DNA from: JAAZMA01 sp036720245
Lineage (GTDB): Bacteria; Bacillota; Clostridia; Tissierellales; Tepidimicrobiaceae
NCBI GenBank assembly: GCA_036720245.1
Contig: DAIMNI010000003.1
Span: 21,432-85,431, forward strand
Reading direction: 5' to 3'
Length of the DNA stretch: 64,000 nucleotides
Both the position numbers and the translations under genes were made by a program. Of this stretch, positions 7,877 through 17,065 are shown piece by piece. Each line of letters opens with the position of its first letter. The stretch's first letter is position 1. The notes under the pieces were generated by a model. The model was not told the origin of the DNA, made no database searches, and saw nothing but the letters and a program-made list of their open reading frames with translations.

Positions 7877-8310
7877 TTTTTGTGTTTAACTCTATTTATA
7901 GACCTAGATAAAGATGTAGATGTGATTATCCCTATGGAAATAGCAGCTGCTAAAAAGAAGGTTTCAGTTCCTCTATTTGCTGCTAATGAAAAATCTTTTT
8001 CAACTAAAGCTAACATAGTATAGTACATGCCAGCACCAGGCACTAATGGGACTATTCCAGGAATAATATATACTGTTGCTGGCTTTTTAAAATGCCTTGC
8101 AAATAATTCCCCTAAGATTCCCACCACTATAGAGGCGAAAAAAGTTCCAACTATATTACTATCTAAATACATTGAGGCAAAATAAAAAGTAATCCATCCA
8201 AAGGCCCCTACAAAACCAGATTTTATTATTGAGTCTTTAGGGATTCCAAATAAGATTGCAAAGCCAGTGGTAGATAAATATGAAAATAAAAACAATTTAA
8301 CAATACTCAT
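7873..8310 (-). CDS. ThrE-type threonine/serine exporter, small subunit (YjjB-like)
   Basis: 145 residues, strongly hydrophobic, with about four to five membrane helices and the PATVYIIPGIVPLVPGAGMYYTM segment pattern typical of the DUF3815/YjjB half of split ThrE exporters. Its ATG overlaps the stop of the upstream partner (TAATG), so the two are translationally coupled. Its 3' end meets the convergent csoR-like gene with a 4-nt overlap. Confidence 0.85.
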   Translation of the reverse strand: MSIVKLFLFSYLSTTGFAILFGIPKDSIIKSGFVGAFGWITFYFASMYLDSNIVGTFFASIVVGILGELFARHFKKPATVYIIPGIVPLVPGAGMYYTMLALVEKDFSLAANRGTETFFLAAAISIGIITSTSLSRSINRVKHKN

Positions 8311-9095
8311 TATACTAGCCCCCTATAGTATATATTCAGCACAATTCCAACTCCAAAGGCAATGGCTAAGGCTGAAAATATAGCTTCCATTCCCCTAGAT
8401 GATCCAGAAATAAAATCTCCAGATATAGTATCTCTTAAGGCGTTGGTAATAGAAACTCCTGGCACTAAAGACATAATGGAACCTATAATAATTGCATCCA
8501 TATTATGCCCTATTCCAATATTTACAGCCAATATAGATAAAATTGATGCAATTGAAGCACCTATAATATTATTAATAAAAAATGTCATTTTATGCTGACT
8601 GATTTTTCCCACTACAGTCAATACCACTATGCTTACTAAATATGTAGAAATAAAATCCAGAAAGCTCCCACCAAAGAGAAGGGCAAAGAATGAACAGGCC
8701 AATGCACCAAAAAGATTTTTTGTATTTGTATTAAAGCCTTCTATTTTGTTAATTGCTTTTAATCTTTCTAAACCTTCCTCTATTAACATATTAGAATTTA
8801 CAAATTCTCTAGAGAATTCATTTACCAAATCAATTTTATTTAAATCAATTTTAATAGATTTAATTCTAATAAGATAAGTTAGCATTTCTCCTTTATACTC
8901 TAAAGATAAAAATATACCTGTGGGAGTTACAAAGGCATCAGCATATTTAATACCTAGTCTAGATTTACATATTCTTTCAATGGTATCTTCTACCCTATAG
9001 GTTTCCGCACCGTTTTTTAACATGGTTTTGCCAGTTAAAGCAGCTAGCAAAAGAAGCTTTTTTGCATCATTTCTATCTTTTTCGATTAAATCCAT
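8310..9095 (-). CDS. ThrE-type threonine/serine exporter, large subunit (YjjP-like, DUF1212)
   Basis: 261 residues: a cytosolic N-terminal domain (LLLAALTGKTMLKNGAETY, then the VTPTGIFLSL strand) followed by about five membrane helices including the GSIMSLVPGVSITNALRD signature. Together with the following gene it forms a split version of the ThrE exporter. I start it at the ATG at 9095 because GAGGTG lies six bases upstream; GTG at 9104 would sit on that site. Confidence 0.87.
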   Translation of the reverse strand: MDLIEKDRNDAKKLLLLAALTGKTMLKNGAETYRVEDTIERICKSRLGIKYADAFVTPTGIFLSLEYKGEMLTYLIRIKSIKIDLNKIDLVNEFSREFVNSNMLIEEGLERLKAINKIEGFNTNTKNLFGALACSFFALLFGGSFLDFISTYLVSIVVLTVVGKISQHKMTFFINNIIGASIASILSILAVNIGIGHNMDAIIIGSIMSLVPGVSITNALRDTISGDFISGSSRGMEAIFSALAIAFGVGIVLNIYYRGLV

Positions 9096-9122
9096 TCGTT
9101 TCACCTCATAAATATTATTTAG

Positions 9123-9151
9123 TTGTAAATACTTAATAATATATGTATAAT
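9123..9151 (+). promoter_or_regulatory. Sigma-A promoter of glyA
   Basis: TTGTAA at 9123-9128, a 17-nt spacer, and TATAAT at 9146-9151, about 60 nt before the glyA start and between divergent genes. Confidence 0.75.
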
Positions 9152-9210
9152 AAATTTGTAAGAAATATATTATTATATTTATAGTATATCAAATAAGGAG
9201 GTTTTAATAA

Positions 9211-10443
9211 ATGGATTTTACAAACTTGCAAAATAAGGACCCCGAAATAATGGAAATAATAGAAATGGAAACAAATAGGCAAAGGGAACATTTAGAATTA
9301 ATAGCCTCAGAAAACTTTGTTACACCTCAGGTAATGGAAGCTATGGGTAGTCAATTAACTAATAAATATGCGGAAGGCTATCCAGGTAAAAGATATTATG
9401 GTGGCTGTAAATTTGTAGATATGGCAGAAAACTTAGCTATAGAAAGATTAAAAGAGTTATTTGGTGCAGAACATGCTAATGTTCAACCTCACTCAGGTTC
9501 TAATGCCAATTTAGGAGTATATTTTGCAGTACTTAAACCAGGGGATAAAGTGCTTGGAATGAATTTATCTGAAGGTGGCCATTTAACTCATGGTAGTCCA
9601 GTTAATATTTCTGGAACATATTTTAATTTTACAGCCTATGGGGTAGATGAAAAAACTGAAGTAATAGATTATGAAAAGGTAAGAGAAATTGCCATAAAGG
9701 AAAAACCAAAGTTGATAGTGGCAGGTGCTAGTGCTTATCCAAGAATAATTGATTTTAAAAAGTTTAAAGAAATAGCTGATGAAGTAGATGCTTATTTAAT
9801 GGTGGATATGGCTCATATTGCAGGTCTTGTAGCAGCTGGACTTCATCCAAGCCCAGTTCCCTATGCAGACTTTGTAACTACTACAACCCATAAGACACTA
9901 AGGGGTCCTAGAGGAGGAGCTATTCTTTGTAAAAAAGAATTTGCAAAAGCAATAGATAAGGCTATATTCCCAGGTATTCAAGGTGGACCATTAATGCATA
10001 TAATTGCTGCAAAGGCTGTTAGCTTTGGTGAAGCACTACAAGATGATTTTAAAGAATATCAAAAACAAATTGTTAAAAATGCAAGCGCTTTAGCAGAAGC
10101 CTTAAAGGAAAAGGGCTTTAGACTTGTATCAGGTGGTACAGATAACCATCTAATACTATTAGATGTAAGAAATAAAGGCTTAACTGGTAAAAAAGCTGAG
10201 GATCTTTTAGAAGCTGTAAATATAACTACTAATAAAAACACTATACCTAATGACCCAGAAAGTCCATTTGTAACTTCAGGAATAAGAATAGGAACTCCTG
10301 CAGTAACAACTAGGGGAATGAAAGAGGCAGAAATGAAAGAAATTGCAGAAATAATGAATTTAGCATTAGATGAAAATAATGATAGGGAAGAAGTTAAAAA
10401 GAAAACTTTAGATTTATGTAAGAGATTTCCCTTATATGAATAA
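9211..10443 (+). CDS. glyA: Serine hydroxymethyltransferase
   Basis: PLP enzyme interconverting serine and glycine with tetrahydrofolate, the main source of one-carbon units. 410 residues, the usual bacterial length. Visible: REHLELIASENFVT at the N-terminus, KYAEGYPGKRYYGG, the PLP-lysine segment TTTTHKTLRGPRGG (Lys near residue 227) and TSGIRIGTPAVTTRG near the end. It has its own promoter and terminator, so it appears monocistronic. AAGGAGG precedes ATG 9211. Confidence 0.98.
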   Translation: MDFTNLQNKDPEIMEIIEMETNRQREHLELIASENFVTPQVMEAMGSQLTNKYAEGYPGKRYYGGCKFVDMAENLAIERLKELFGAEHANVQPHSGSNANLGVYFAVLKPGDKVLGMNLSEGGHLTHGSPVNISGTYFNFTAYGVDEKTEVIDYEKVREIAIKEKPKLIVAGASAYPRIIDFKKFKEIADEVDAYLMVDMAHIAGLVAAGLHPSPVPYADFVTTTTHKTLRGPRGGAILCKKEFAKAIDKAIFPGIQGGPLMHIIAAKAVSFGEALQDDFKEYQKQIVKNASALAEALKEKGFRLVSGGTDNHLILLDVRNKGLTGKKAEDLLEAVNITTNKNTIPNDPESPFVTSGIRIGTPAVTTRGMKEAEMKEIAEIMNLALDENNDREEVKKKTLDLCKRFPLYE

Positions 10444-10445
10444 TA

Positions 10446-10480
10446 AATAAGCCTACAGCAAACTGTAGGCTTATTTATTC
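10446..10480 (+). terminator. Rho-independent terminator after glyA
   Basis: Thirteen-base perfect arms (10446-10458 and 10463-10475, AATAAGCCTACAG type) around a four-base CAAA loop, followed by TATTCTAT. Confidence 0.88.
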
Positions 10481-10543
10481 TATCAATTTTTTATATATTT
10501 TGCTATAATAGTATAAAGGGAAAATTAATAGAGGAGATATAAT

Positions 10544-11842
10544 ATGGAATTAAGAAATTTAGATGGTAATAGAAATATTATTGAATATGTAAAAGAGGGT
10601 AGTATAGCTGAAGAATTAGAAATTAAAAAAGGGGATATTTTATTATCTATTAATGGAAATAATGTTAAGGATATAATAGATTATAAATTTTTAATTACTG
10701 ATGAATATGTAGAAGTAGAAATCAAAAAGCCAGATGGAGAGGTTTGGATACTTGAAATAGAAAAAGAATATGATGAGGACTTAGGAATAGAATTTACAAA
10801 TCCCCTAATTGATAAAGCTAAATCCTGTAGAAATAAATGTATTTTTTGTTTTATAGATCAATTGCCTAAAAATATGAGGGAGACATTATATTTTAAAGAT
10901 GATGATTCTAGATTGTCTTTTTTACAAGGTAATTTTATTACTTTAACTAATATGAGTGATGAGGAAATAGATAGGATTATTGCATACAGAATAAGCCCTA
11001 TTAATGTATCAGTTCACACAACCAATCCAGAACTTAGAATTAAAATGTTAAACAATAAAAATGCTGGAAAAATTTTTGATATATTGAAAAGATTTAATGA
11101 GGCAGAACTTGAAATCAATTGTCAAATAGTATTAGTTCCAGATGTAAATGATGGGCAAGAATTAGAAAGGACACTAATGGATTTATCTAGTCTATATCCT
11201 AGCATTAAATCTGTAGCCATAGTGCCAGTAGGTTTAACTAAATATAGAGAGGGTTTAGTTAATATTCGTACCTTTAGTAAATTAGAGGCTAGAAATCTTT
11301 TAGAATTTATAGAAGAGAAACAGAAGAAATTTTTAAAAACTAAAGGAACTAGATTTGCATTTCCTTCTGATGAATTTTATCTTTTAGCAGACTATCCTTT
11401 GCCTAATTATGAGGAATATGAAGGATTTCCACAATTAGAAAATGGAGTAGGAATGATGAAATTCTTTAGGTATGAAATAGATAGAGAAATCGAAAATATT
11501 GCAGAAACTTTTTTCTTGGATAAGAAATATATAATAGCCACTGGAACTTTAGCTAAAGAATTTATGGAGATAAGCGCCACAAAGATTATGAATAAATTTA
11601 AAGGGCTAAAACTCCATGTAATTCCAATNNNNNNNNNNGGGGATTTGATATCCCAATTAATAGATATAGACAATATAGATGGTATAATAATACCTAAGTC
11701 TATGTTAAGAAAAGACACTAATGTTTTTTTAGATGATTTGACTATAGAAGATGTGGAAAAAGAATTAAATACAAAGATAATACCAATTGAGGTATCGGGA
11801 AAAGAGTTTATTAATTTATTTAGAAAAGTGCAGGTGATATAA
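10544..11842 (+). CDS. DUF512-family radical-SAM-like protein with N-terminal PDZ domain (contains an N gap)
   Basis: An N-terminal PDZ-like domain (VKEGSIAEELEIKKGDILLS) is followed by a cysteine cluster CRNKCIFCFIDQLPKNMR, FKDDDSRLSFLQGNFITLTN and the DUF512 C-terminal domain. This matches the conserved clostridial DUF512 family, found next to der in many genomes; its reaction is unknown. Ten Ns (11629-11638) replace unknown sequence between KLHVIP and GDLISQLI, where relatives carry a glycine-rich stretch. The N run keeps the frame only nominally. Its TAA overlaps the der ATG by one base. Confidence 0.85.
   Translation: MELRNLDGNRNIIEYVKEGSIAEELEIKKGDILLSINGNNVKDIIDYKFLITDEYVEVEIKKPDGEVWILEIEKEYDEDLGIEFTNPLIDKAKSCRNKCIFCFIDQLPKNMRETLYFKDDDSRLSFLQGNFITLTNMSDEEIDRIIAYRISPINVSVHTTNPELRIKMLNNKNAGKIFDILKRFNEAELEINCQIVLVPDVNDGQELERTLMDLSSLYPSIKSVAIVPVGLTKYREGLVNIRTFSKLEARNLLEFIEEKQKKFLKTKGTRFAFPSDEFYLLADYPLPNYEEYEGFPQLENGVGMMKFFRYEIDREIENIAETFFLDKKYIIATGTLAKEFMEISATKIMNKFKGLKLHVIPXXXXGDLISQLIDIDNIDGIIIPKSMLRKDTNVFLDDLTIEDVEKELNTKIIPIEVSGKEFINLFRKVQVI
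11629..11638. other. Assembly gap (10 N) inside the DUF512 gene
   Basis: A run of ten Ns, most likely a fixed-size placeholder for a gap of unknown true length. Confidence 0.97.
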
Positions 11843-13158
11843 TGGAAAGGCCAGTTGTTTGTATTGTAGGAAGACCTAATGTAGGAAAATCCACTTTATT
11901 TAATAAAATAGCAGGTAAAAGGATTGCCATAACAGAAGATACACCGGGAGTTACTAGAGATAGAATTTATTCAGAGGCAGAGTGGTTAAATAAATATTTT
12001 ACATTAATAGATACAGGTGGATTAGAGCCGGAATCCCAAGAAATAATACCACAAAATATTAAAAATCAGGCAGAAATTGCTATTGAAACTGCTGATATTA
12101 TATTATTTGTAGTAGATGGATTAGATGGGCTTACATCTACGGATAGAGATATCGCTGCTATTCTTAGAAAATCTCAAAAAGAGGTACTTTTAGTATGTAA
12201 TAAAATTGATTCTAAAAGAACTTCCGATAGAATATTTGAATTTTATGAATTAGGTTTAGGTGATCCCATACTTATTTCAGCAGAACAGGGTTTAGGTATA
12301 GGGGATTTATTAGATGAGGTAATTGAACATTTTCCTGAAAATAGGGACACAGATTATAATGAGGATATTATTAAAGTAGCAGTTATAGGAAAACCAAATG
12401 TAGGAAAATCTTCTCTAATAAATAATATTTTAGGGGAGGATAGGGTAATAGTTACAGATATTCCAGGCACCACTAGGGATGCTATAGATGCTTATTTTAC
12501 TTATAAAGAAGATGAGTATTTATTTATAGATACTGCAGGATTAAGGCGGAAAAGAAGCATCTATGAAAATGTAGAACATTATAGTGTAGTTCGTACCTTA
12601 GCAGCGGTAGATAGATCTGATATATGTATATTGGTAATTGATGGAACTGAAGGTGTTACAGAGCAGGATACCAAAATTGCAGGATATGCTCATGAACAAG
12701 GAAAAGGAATGATAATTGCAGTTAATAAATGGGATATTGTAGAAAAAGAAACTAATACTTCTAGAGATATGGAAAGGGATATTAGAAACAAATTAGGATT
12801 TGTTCCCTATGCCTCTATTATATTTATTTCTGCTAAAACAGGAAAAAGAGTAAATGGATTATTTGAATTATTAAAGATAGTAAATAATAATTATAGTTTA
12901 AGAATCAGTACAGGAGTGTTAAATGATATAATAAATGAGGCAGTTATTTTAAATCAGCCGCCATCAGACAAGGGAAATAGATTAAAAATTTTTTATGGTA
13001 CTCAAGTGGCAACTAGGCCACCTAAGTTTGTTATTTTTATAAATAAGAAGAAACTTATGCATTTTTCCTATGAAAGGTATCTTGAAAACCAAATTAGACA
13101 GTATTTTGGTTTTGATGGTGTACCTATTATACTGGAGTTTAGAGAAAGGGGTGAATAG
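11842..13158 (+). CDS. der: Ribosome biogenesis GTPase Der (EngA)
   Basis: Double-GTPase needed for 50S subunit assembly. 438 residues with two G domains: GRPNVGKSTLF near residue 9 with DTPGVTRD and NKID, then GKPNVGKSSLI near residue 184 with DIPGTTRD and NKWD, and a C-terminal KH-like domain (RPPKFVIFINKKKLMHFSYERYLEN). It starts at ATG 11842, overlapping the previous stop, and is followed by plsY one base after its own stop. Confidence 0.98.
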   Translation: MERPVVCIVGRPNVGKSTLFNKIAGKRIAITEDTPGVTRDRIYSEAEWLNKYFTLIDTGGLEPESQEIIPQNIKNQAEIAIETADIILFVVDGLDGLTSTDRDIAAILRKSQKEVLLVCNKIDSKRTSDRIFEFYELGLGDPILISAEQGLGIGDLLDEVIEHFPENRDTDYNEDIIKVAVIGKPNVGKSSLINNILGEDRVIVTDIPGTTRDAIDAYFTYKEDEYLFIDTAGLRRKRSIYENVEHYSVVRTLAAVDRSDICILVIDGTEGVTEQDTKIAGYAHEQGKGMIIAVNKWDIVEKETNTSRDMERDIRNKLGFVPYASIIFISAKTGKRVNGLFELLKIVNNNYSLRISTGVLNDIINEAVILNQPPSDKGNRLKIFYGTQVATRPPKFVIFINKKKLMHFSYERYLENQIRQYFGFDGVPIILEFRERGE

Positions 13159-13159
13159 T

Positions 13160-13704
13160 TTGGAAAATCCAATTATAATTGCTTTAATATCCTATGCTAT
13201 TGGGAACTTTTGTTGGGCTTATATTTTAGGAAAACTTTTTAAAAAAGAGGATATCAGGGAAAGTGGCAGCAAAAATGCTGGGGCCACCAATGCTTTAAGG
13301 GTTTATGGGAAAAAAATTGCTGCCTTTGCTTTTATATTGGATTTATTAAAGGGAGTATTAGCAGTTTATATTGGAGGAAAATTCTTGGGCTATAATGGGA
13401 AGTTAATAGCTGGTGTTTCTGTGGTTTTAGGGCATGATTATCCCATAGTTTTAGGATTTAAGGGGGGCAAAGGTATAGCTACATCTATAGGTGTTCTTCT
13501 ATCGCTGCATTGGCCTACTGCTGTTGTATGTATTATTATTGGAGTACTAATTATAGTAAAATCCAGATATGTTTCACTAGGATCTATTGCTGCAGCCGCC
13601 TTAGTGCCTTTTGTTGGAATTATTGTGAACAGGCCTTTCAATAGGGAATACTTTATAGCTACATTGATTTTAGCCCTTATGGCAGTGTATAAACATAAGT
13701 CTAA
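13160..13704 (+). CDS. plsY: Acyl-phosphate:glycerol-3-phosphate acyltransferase PlsY, 3' end lost in a gap
   Basis: Membrane acyltransferase making lysophosphatidate from the acyl phosphate produced by PlsX (encoded at 53.9 kb). The three family motifs are present: SGSKNAGATNALRV, GHDYPIVLGFKGGKGIATS, and a third-loop segment around NRPFNREY. The protein is cut after VYKHKS by ten Ns, so its last residues and stop are missing. I choose TTG 13160 because AGGGGTGA lies just upstream within the end of der; GTG 13151 would overlap that site. Confidence 0.92.
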
Positions 13705-13714
13705 NNNNNNNNNN
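13705..13714. other. Assembly gap (10 N) between plsY and gpsA
   Basis: A ten-N placeholder. It hides the end of plsY and part of the plsY-gpsA junction; the frame across it, joining the two proteins, is accidental. Confidence 0.97.
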
Positions 13715-13726
13715 GGTGAAATTAAA

Positions 13727-14734
13727 ATGGCAAAAATAGGTATAATTGGAGGAGGAAGTTGGGGGACTGCATTAGCAATTCTCTTAGCAAATAAAAATAA
13801 TGAAGTACATATTTGGGTAAGAAATGAACTTCAATTAAAGCAAATGAAAGAATTAAGAGAAAATAAAAAGTATTTGCCAGGTGCTTTTATTCCAGATGAA
13901 ATAGATATAACAAATGATATTTCAAGAGTTATTTATAATAAAGAATTGATAGTGCTTGCTGTAGCTTCTTATGGCATTAGAGAAAGCTTAAATAATTGTA
14001 AAAAGGATTTTAATAAGGAACAGGTAATAGTTAATGTGGCTAAGGGAATTGAAAATGATACTTTACTTAGGATTTCAGAAATAGTTGAGGAAATCCTTCC
14101 GAATAATCCGTATGCAGTATTATCTGGGCCATCTCATGCAGAGGAAGTAGCTAAAAATATTCCTACCACTGTGGTCTCAGCTTCTGCTGATAAGGCAGTA
14201 GCAAAATATGTACAAGATATATTTATGTCCCCATATTTTAGAGTTTATACCAATCCAGATATTTTAGGGGTAGAGCTAGGAGGTTCTTTAAAAAATGTAA
14301 TAGCCCTAGGTGCTGGTATATCTGATGGATTAGGATATGGAGACAATACTAAAGCTGCTATTATGACAAGAGGAATTATTGAAATAAGTAGGCTTGGAGA
14401 AAAATTAGGGGCAAATCCTAAAACCTTTTCAGGCTTATCGGGCATAGGAGATTTAATTGTTACTTGTACTAGTATGCATAGTAGAAATAGAAGAGCTGGA
14501 ATATTAATTGGTCAGGGACAAAGCCTAGATGAGGCTACAAAAAATATAGGTATGGCAGTAGAAGGTATAAAAACTACTAAATCTGCTTATGAATTGGCGG
14601 CAAAAAATAATGTTATAATGTCTATAACAAATGAAATATATGAGGTATTATATAATGGAGAAGATGTAGGAGAATCTGTATATAATCTAATGTTAAGAGA
14701 TAAAAAACCGGAAATGGAAGATATATTAAAATAA
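13727..14734 (+). CDS. gpsA: Glycerol-3-phosphate dehydrogenase [NAD(P)+]
   Basis: Reduces dihydroxyacetone phosphate to sn-glycerol-3-phosphate, the substrate of the neighbouring PlsY. 335 residues. Rossmann nucleotide motif IGGGSWGTALA at residues 6-16, then VNVAKGIEN, LSGPSHAEEVA, the catalytic lysine region GGSLKNVIALGAGISDGL and GLSGIGDLIVTCTS. ATG 13727 follows GGTGAAATT immediately after the gap. Confidence 0.97.
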   Translation: MAKIGIIGGGSWGTALAILLANKNNEVHIWVRNELQLKQMKELRENKKYLPGAFIPDEIDITNDISRVIYNKELIVLAVASYGIRESLNNCKKDFNKEQVIVNVAKGIENDTLLRISEIVEEILPNNPYAVLSGPSHAEEVAKNIPTTVVSASADKAVAKYVQDIFMSPYFRVYTNPDILGVELGGSLKNVIALGAGISDGLGYGDNTKAAIMTRGIIEISRLGEKLGANPKTFSGLSGIGDLIVTCTSMHSRNRRAGILIGQGQSLDEATKNIGMAVEGIKTTKSAYELAAKNNVIMSITNEIYEVLYNGEDVGESVYNLMLRDKKPEMEDILK

Positions 14735-14768
14735 AACAAAATAGATTGGTAAAAATTTCAATGGCCTG

Positions 14769-14795
14769 TCATATTTATCCCTTTATAACATATAT
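14769..14795 (+). promoter_or_regulatory. Sigma-E-type (mother cell) sporulation promoter of spoIVA
   Basis: TCATATT (14769-14775), a 13-nt spacer, and CATATAT (14789-14795). The first element fits the Bacillus SigE -35 consensus KMATATT perfectly and the second fits CATAYAHT in seven of eight positions. It lies about 50 nt before spoIVA, a SigE-regulated gene in Bacillus. Confidence 0.65.
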
Positions 14796-14842
14796 ATATA
14801 ATGTTAAATATTGTTTTAAAACATTTAGGGGGGAGGGAAAAT

Positions 14843-16312
14843 ATGGGGGAATTTGATATATACACGGATATAGCTGAAAGAACCCAGGGAGATATATATG
14901 CTGGCGTAGTAGGGCCTGTAAGAACGGGTAAATCCACTTTTATTAAAAGATTTATGGAACTTTTGGTATTGCCTAATATTGAAAACAAATACAAAAAAGA
15001 AAGGGCAAAGGATGAATTGCCTTTAAGTGGCTCAGGGAAAACTATAATGACTACTGAGCCAAAATTTGTACCTAATGAGGCAGTAGAGCTATTGTTAAAA
15101 GAAAATTTAAAATTTAAAGTAAGAATGGTTGATTGCGTAGGCTATTTAGTTAAAGGGGCTTTAGGACATATTGAAGAAGATATACCTAGAATGGTAACTA
15201 CACCTTGGTATGAAAAAGAAATACCCTTTGAAGAAGCTGCAGAAATGGGCACTAGAAAGGTAATTACAGATCATTCTACCATAGGGATTGTAGTTACAAC
15301 GGATGGTTCTATAACAGATATAGATAGATCTAATTATATAAAGGCAGAGGAAAGGGTAATTAGTGAATTAAAAGAATTAGATAAGCCTTTTGTAATAGTT
15401 TTAAATACCAAACATCCAAATTTGGATAGTACCATAGCTCTAAGGGAAAGTTTAGAGGAAAAATATAAAGTATCTGTAGTTATTGTAGACTGTTTGAATA
15501 TGGAAACCCAAGATATAGAAAAGATTTTTGAAAAACTTTTATTTGAATTCCCAGTTAAAGAAATTGCCATTAATTTACCAGGATGGATAGAAGGATTACC
15601 TAGAACCCATTGGATAAAAGAGAGGATTTTTGAATCTATTAAAGAATCTGTACAAAAATTAAATCAAGTGGATAGTTCCTTAAAGGGATTAGGAGAATTA
15701 GATATTGTTCAATTGGTAAATATTAGGGAAATTAATCTAGGAGAAGGGACAGTTAATGTAGACATATTAGTAGCTGATGAACTCTTTTATAATGTAATAG
15801 AAGAAATGACTGGATTTAATATAGAAGGAGATTATCAAATCTTAAGTCTAATTAACAGATTAGCTCAAACTAAGAAAGAATATGATAAGATTGAGGCTGC
15901 ATTATTAGATGCAAATGAAATAGGCTATGGATTAGTTAGCCCTAGTTTAGAAGAATTAGAATTAGCAGAGCCAGAAATATATAGGCAGGGGAATAAATTT
16001 GGAGTAAAATTAAGGGCACGGGCTCCATCTCTTCATTTATTGAGATGTGATATAACTACTGAAGTATCGCCACTAATAGGTACAGAAAAACAATCTGAGG
16101 AATTAGTTAAGTATTTCTTAGATGAGTTTGAAGGAGACCCATCTAAGATTTGGCAATCTAATTTATTTGGAAAATCCCTTTATGATTTAGTTAATGAACA
16201 ATTACAGGGGAAATTAAATTCAATGCCAGATGATGCAAGACATAAAATGAGAAGGGCTTTAGAAAGAATAATAAATGATGGCAATGGGGGTTTAATTTGC
16301 ATTATAATATAA
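14843..16312 (+). CDS. spoIVA: Stage IV sporulation protein A (spore coat morphogenetic ATPase)
   Basis: ATPase that polymerises on the outer forespore membrane and anchors the spore coat. 489 residues, close to Bacillus SpoIVA (492). The N-terminus DIYTDIAERTQGDIY leads into a Walker A motif GPVRTGKST (about residues 23-31), then VDCVGYLVKGA, the SpoIVA-specific DHSTIGIVVTTDGSI and a long C-terminal domain ending NGGLICIII. ATG 14843 follows AGGGGGGAGGG. A SigE-like promoter precedes it and a terminator follows. Confidence 0.98.
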   Translation: MGEFDIYTDIAERTQGDIYAGVVGPVRTGKSTFIKRFMELLVLPNIENKYKKERAKDELPLSGSGKTIMTTEPKFVPNEAVELLLKENLKFKVRMVDCVGYLVKGALGHIEEDIPRMVTTPWYEKEIPFEEAAEMGTRKVITDHSTIGIVVTTDGSITDIDRSNYIKAEERVISELKELDKPFVIVLNTKHPNLDSTIALRESLEEKYKVSVVIVDCLNMETQDIEKIFEKLLFEFPVKEIAINLPGWIEGLPRTHWIKERIFESIKESVQKLNQVDSSLKGLGELDIVQLVNIREINLGEGTVNVDILVADELFYNVIEEMTGFNIEGDYQILSLINRLAQTKKEYDKIEAALLDANEIGYGLVSPSLEELELAEPEIYRQGNKFGVKLRARAPSLHLLRCDITTEVSPLIGTEKQSEELVKYFLDEFEGDPSKIWQSNLFGKSLYDLVNEQLQGKLNSMPDDARHKMRRALERIINDGNGGLICIII

Positions 16313-16343
16313 AAAAGTAGAAGATATTTATCTTCTACTTTTT
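16312..16343. terminator. Bidirectional terminator between spoIVA and tRNA-Pro
   Basis: Fifteen-base perfect arms (16312-16326 and 16329-16343) of AAAAAGTAGAAGATA type. A-rich and T-rich ends make it usable from both sides: for spoIVA on plus and for the tRNA transcript on minus. Confidence 0.85.
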
Positions 16344-16347
16344 TATA

Positions 16348-16424
16348 TGGTCGGGATGAGAGGATTTGAACCTCCGGCCCCTAGTACCCCATACTAGTGC
16401 GCTACCAAACTGCGCCACATCCCG
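16348..16424 (-). tRNA. tRNA-Pro (anticodon GGG)
   Basis: A 77-base cloverleaf on minus: acceptor arms CGGGATG and CATCCCG pair perfectly, D-arm GCGC/GCGC, anticodon stem CTAGT/ACTAG around loop ATGGGGT, giving anticodon GGG (complement of 16388-16390), T-arm GGAGG/CCTCT with TTCAAAT, and a genome-encoded CCA end. It reads CCC (and CCU by wobble) proline codons. Confidence 0.95.
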
Positions 16425-16495
16425 ATAGTTTTTATATCCCTTGTAGTTTAGATATATACTAAATTACAGAGGTTTTTTTATTTTTAACAATTAAT

Positions 16496-16524
16496 ATTAT
16501 AGCATGGATTTATAAGAATTGCAA
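16496..16524 (-). promoter_or_regulatory. Sigma-A promoter of tRNA-Pro
   Basis: On minus, TTGCAA (16519-16524), a 17-nt spacer and TATAAT (16496-16501), about 70 nt before the tRNA. Confidence 0.75.
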
Positions 16525-16642
16525 ACATTTTGCAAACCTAAAATTTTAATTTTAAATAAAAAATGGGCAAATTTGGTTTAATGAAATCCTTTAATGTGGT
16601 ATACTAAATATAAGTAATGTTTATAAAATGGAGGTAGTTTTT

Positions 16643-17020
16643 TTGCTTAAATTTATACAAAATATTTTAATCCTAGCATTTATACTAAGTATAATAGGGT
16701 ATATACTAGTTGTATTGAAAGAAAAATTATATTTAAAAAATAATATTATAATTATAGACAAAAAATCTGTAACAAATGACCATTTAAATGCTGCTGATAT
16801 GAAACAATTCATATTAAATGGTACTAGAGTTAAATCAGGGGATGAAATTAGAGTTACAACCTTAGCAAAAGATAGGTTTGAAGGAATATTAATTGGTGCA
16901 ATTAAACAAGAAAAATCTATATTGATGGTAACCCATAGTGATCAAATAAAAAAATTAAAAATAGACAATATTTTAAAACTAAAGGTTATAAGCAAATATG
17001 GTAGATTTTTAAATATTTAA
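16643..17020 (+). CDS. Unknown small membrane-anchored protein, 125 aa
   Basis: I do not recognise a family. A single N-terminal membrane helix (about residues 6-25, ILILAFILSIIGYILVVL) is followed by a charged cytosolic domain rich in beta-prone stretches (SGDEIRVTTLAKDRFEGILIG). TTG 16643 is taken as the start because ATGGAGG at 16628 is itself the ribosome binding site. It heads the yggS-sepF-divIVA cluster, 45 nt before the HlyD-like gene, so a link to division or the envelope is possible by context only. Confidence 0.7.
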   Translation: MLKFIQNILILAFILSIIGYILVVLKEKLYLKNNIIIIDKKSVTNDHLNAADMKQFILNGTRVKSGDEIRVTTLAKDRFEGILIGAIKQEKSILMVTHSDQIKKLKIDNILKLKVISKYGRFLNI

Positions 17021-17065
17021 GAAATAATAAAATCTATTAATACCACTTTGATAAGGGGTGCACAA

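Noticed and set aside
8362..8877. Plus-strand open frames over the exporter genes
   Set aside because: Shadow frames opposite the YjjP-like gene, without ribosome binding sites or recognisable products.
13070..14734. A plsY-gpsA fusion protein of 554 aa
   Set aside because: The join runs through ten Ns; gpsA has its own ATG and ribosome binding site at 13715-13729.
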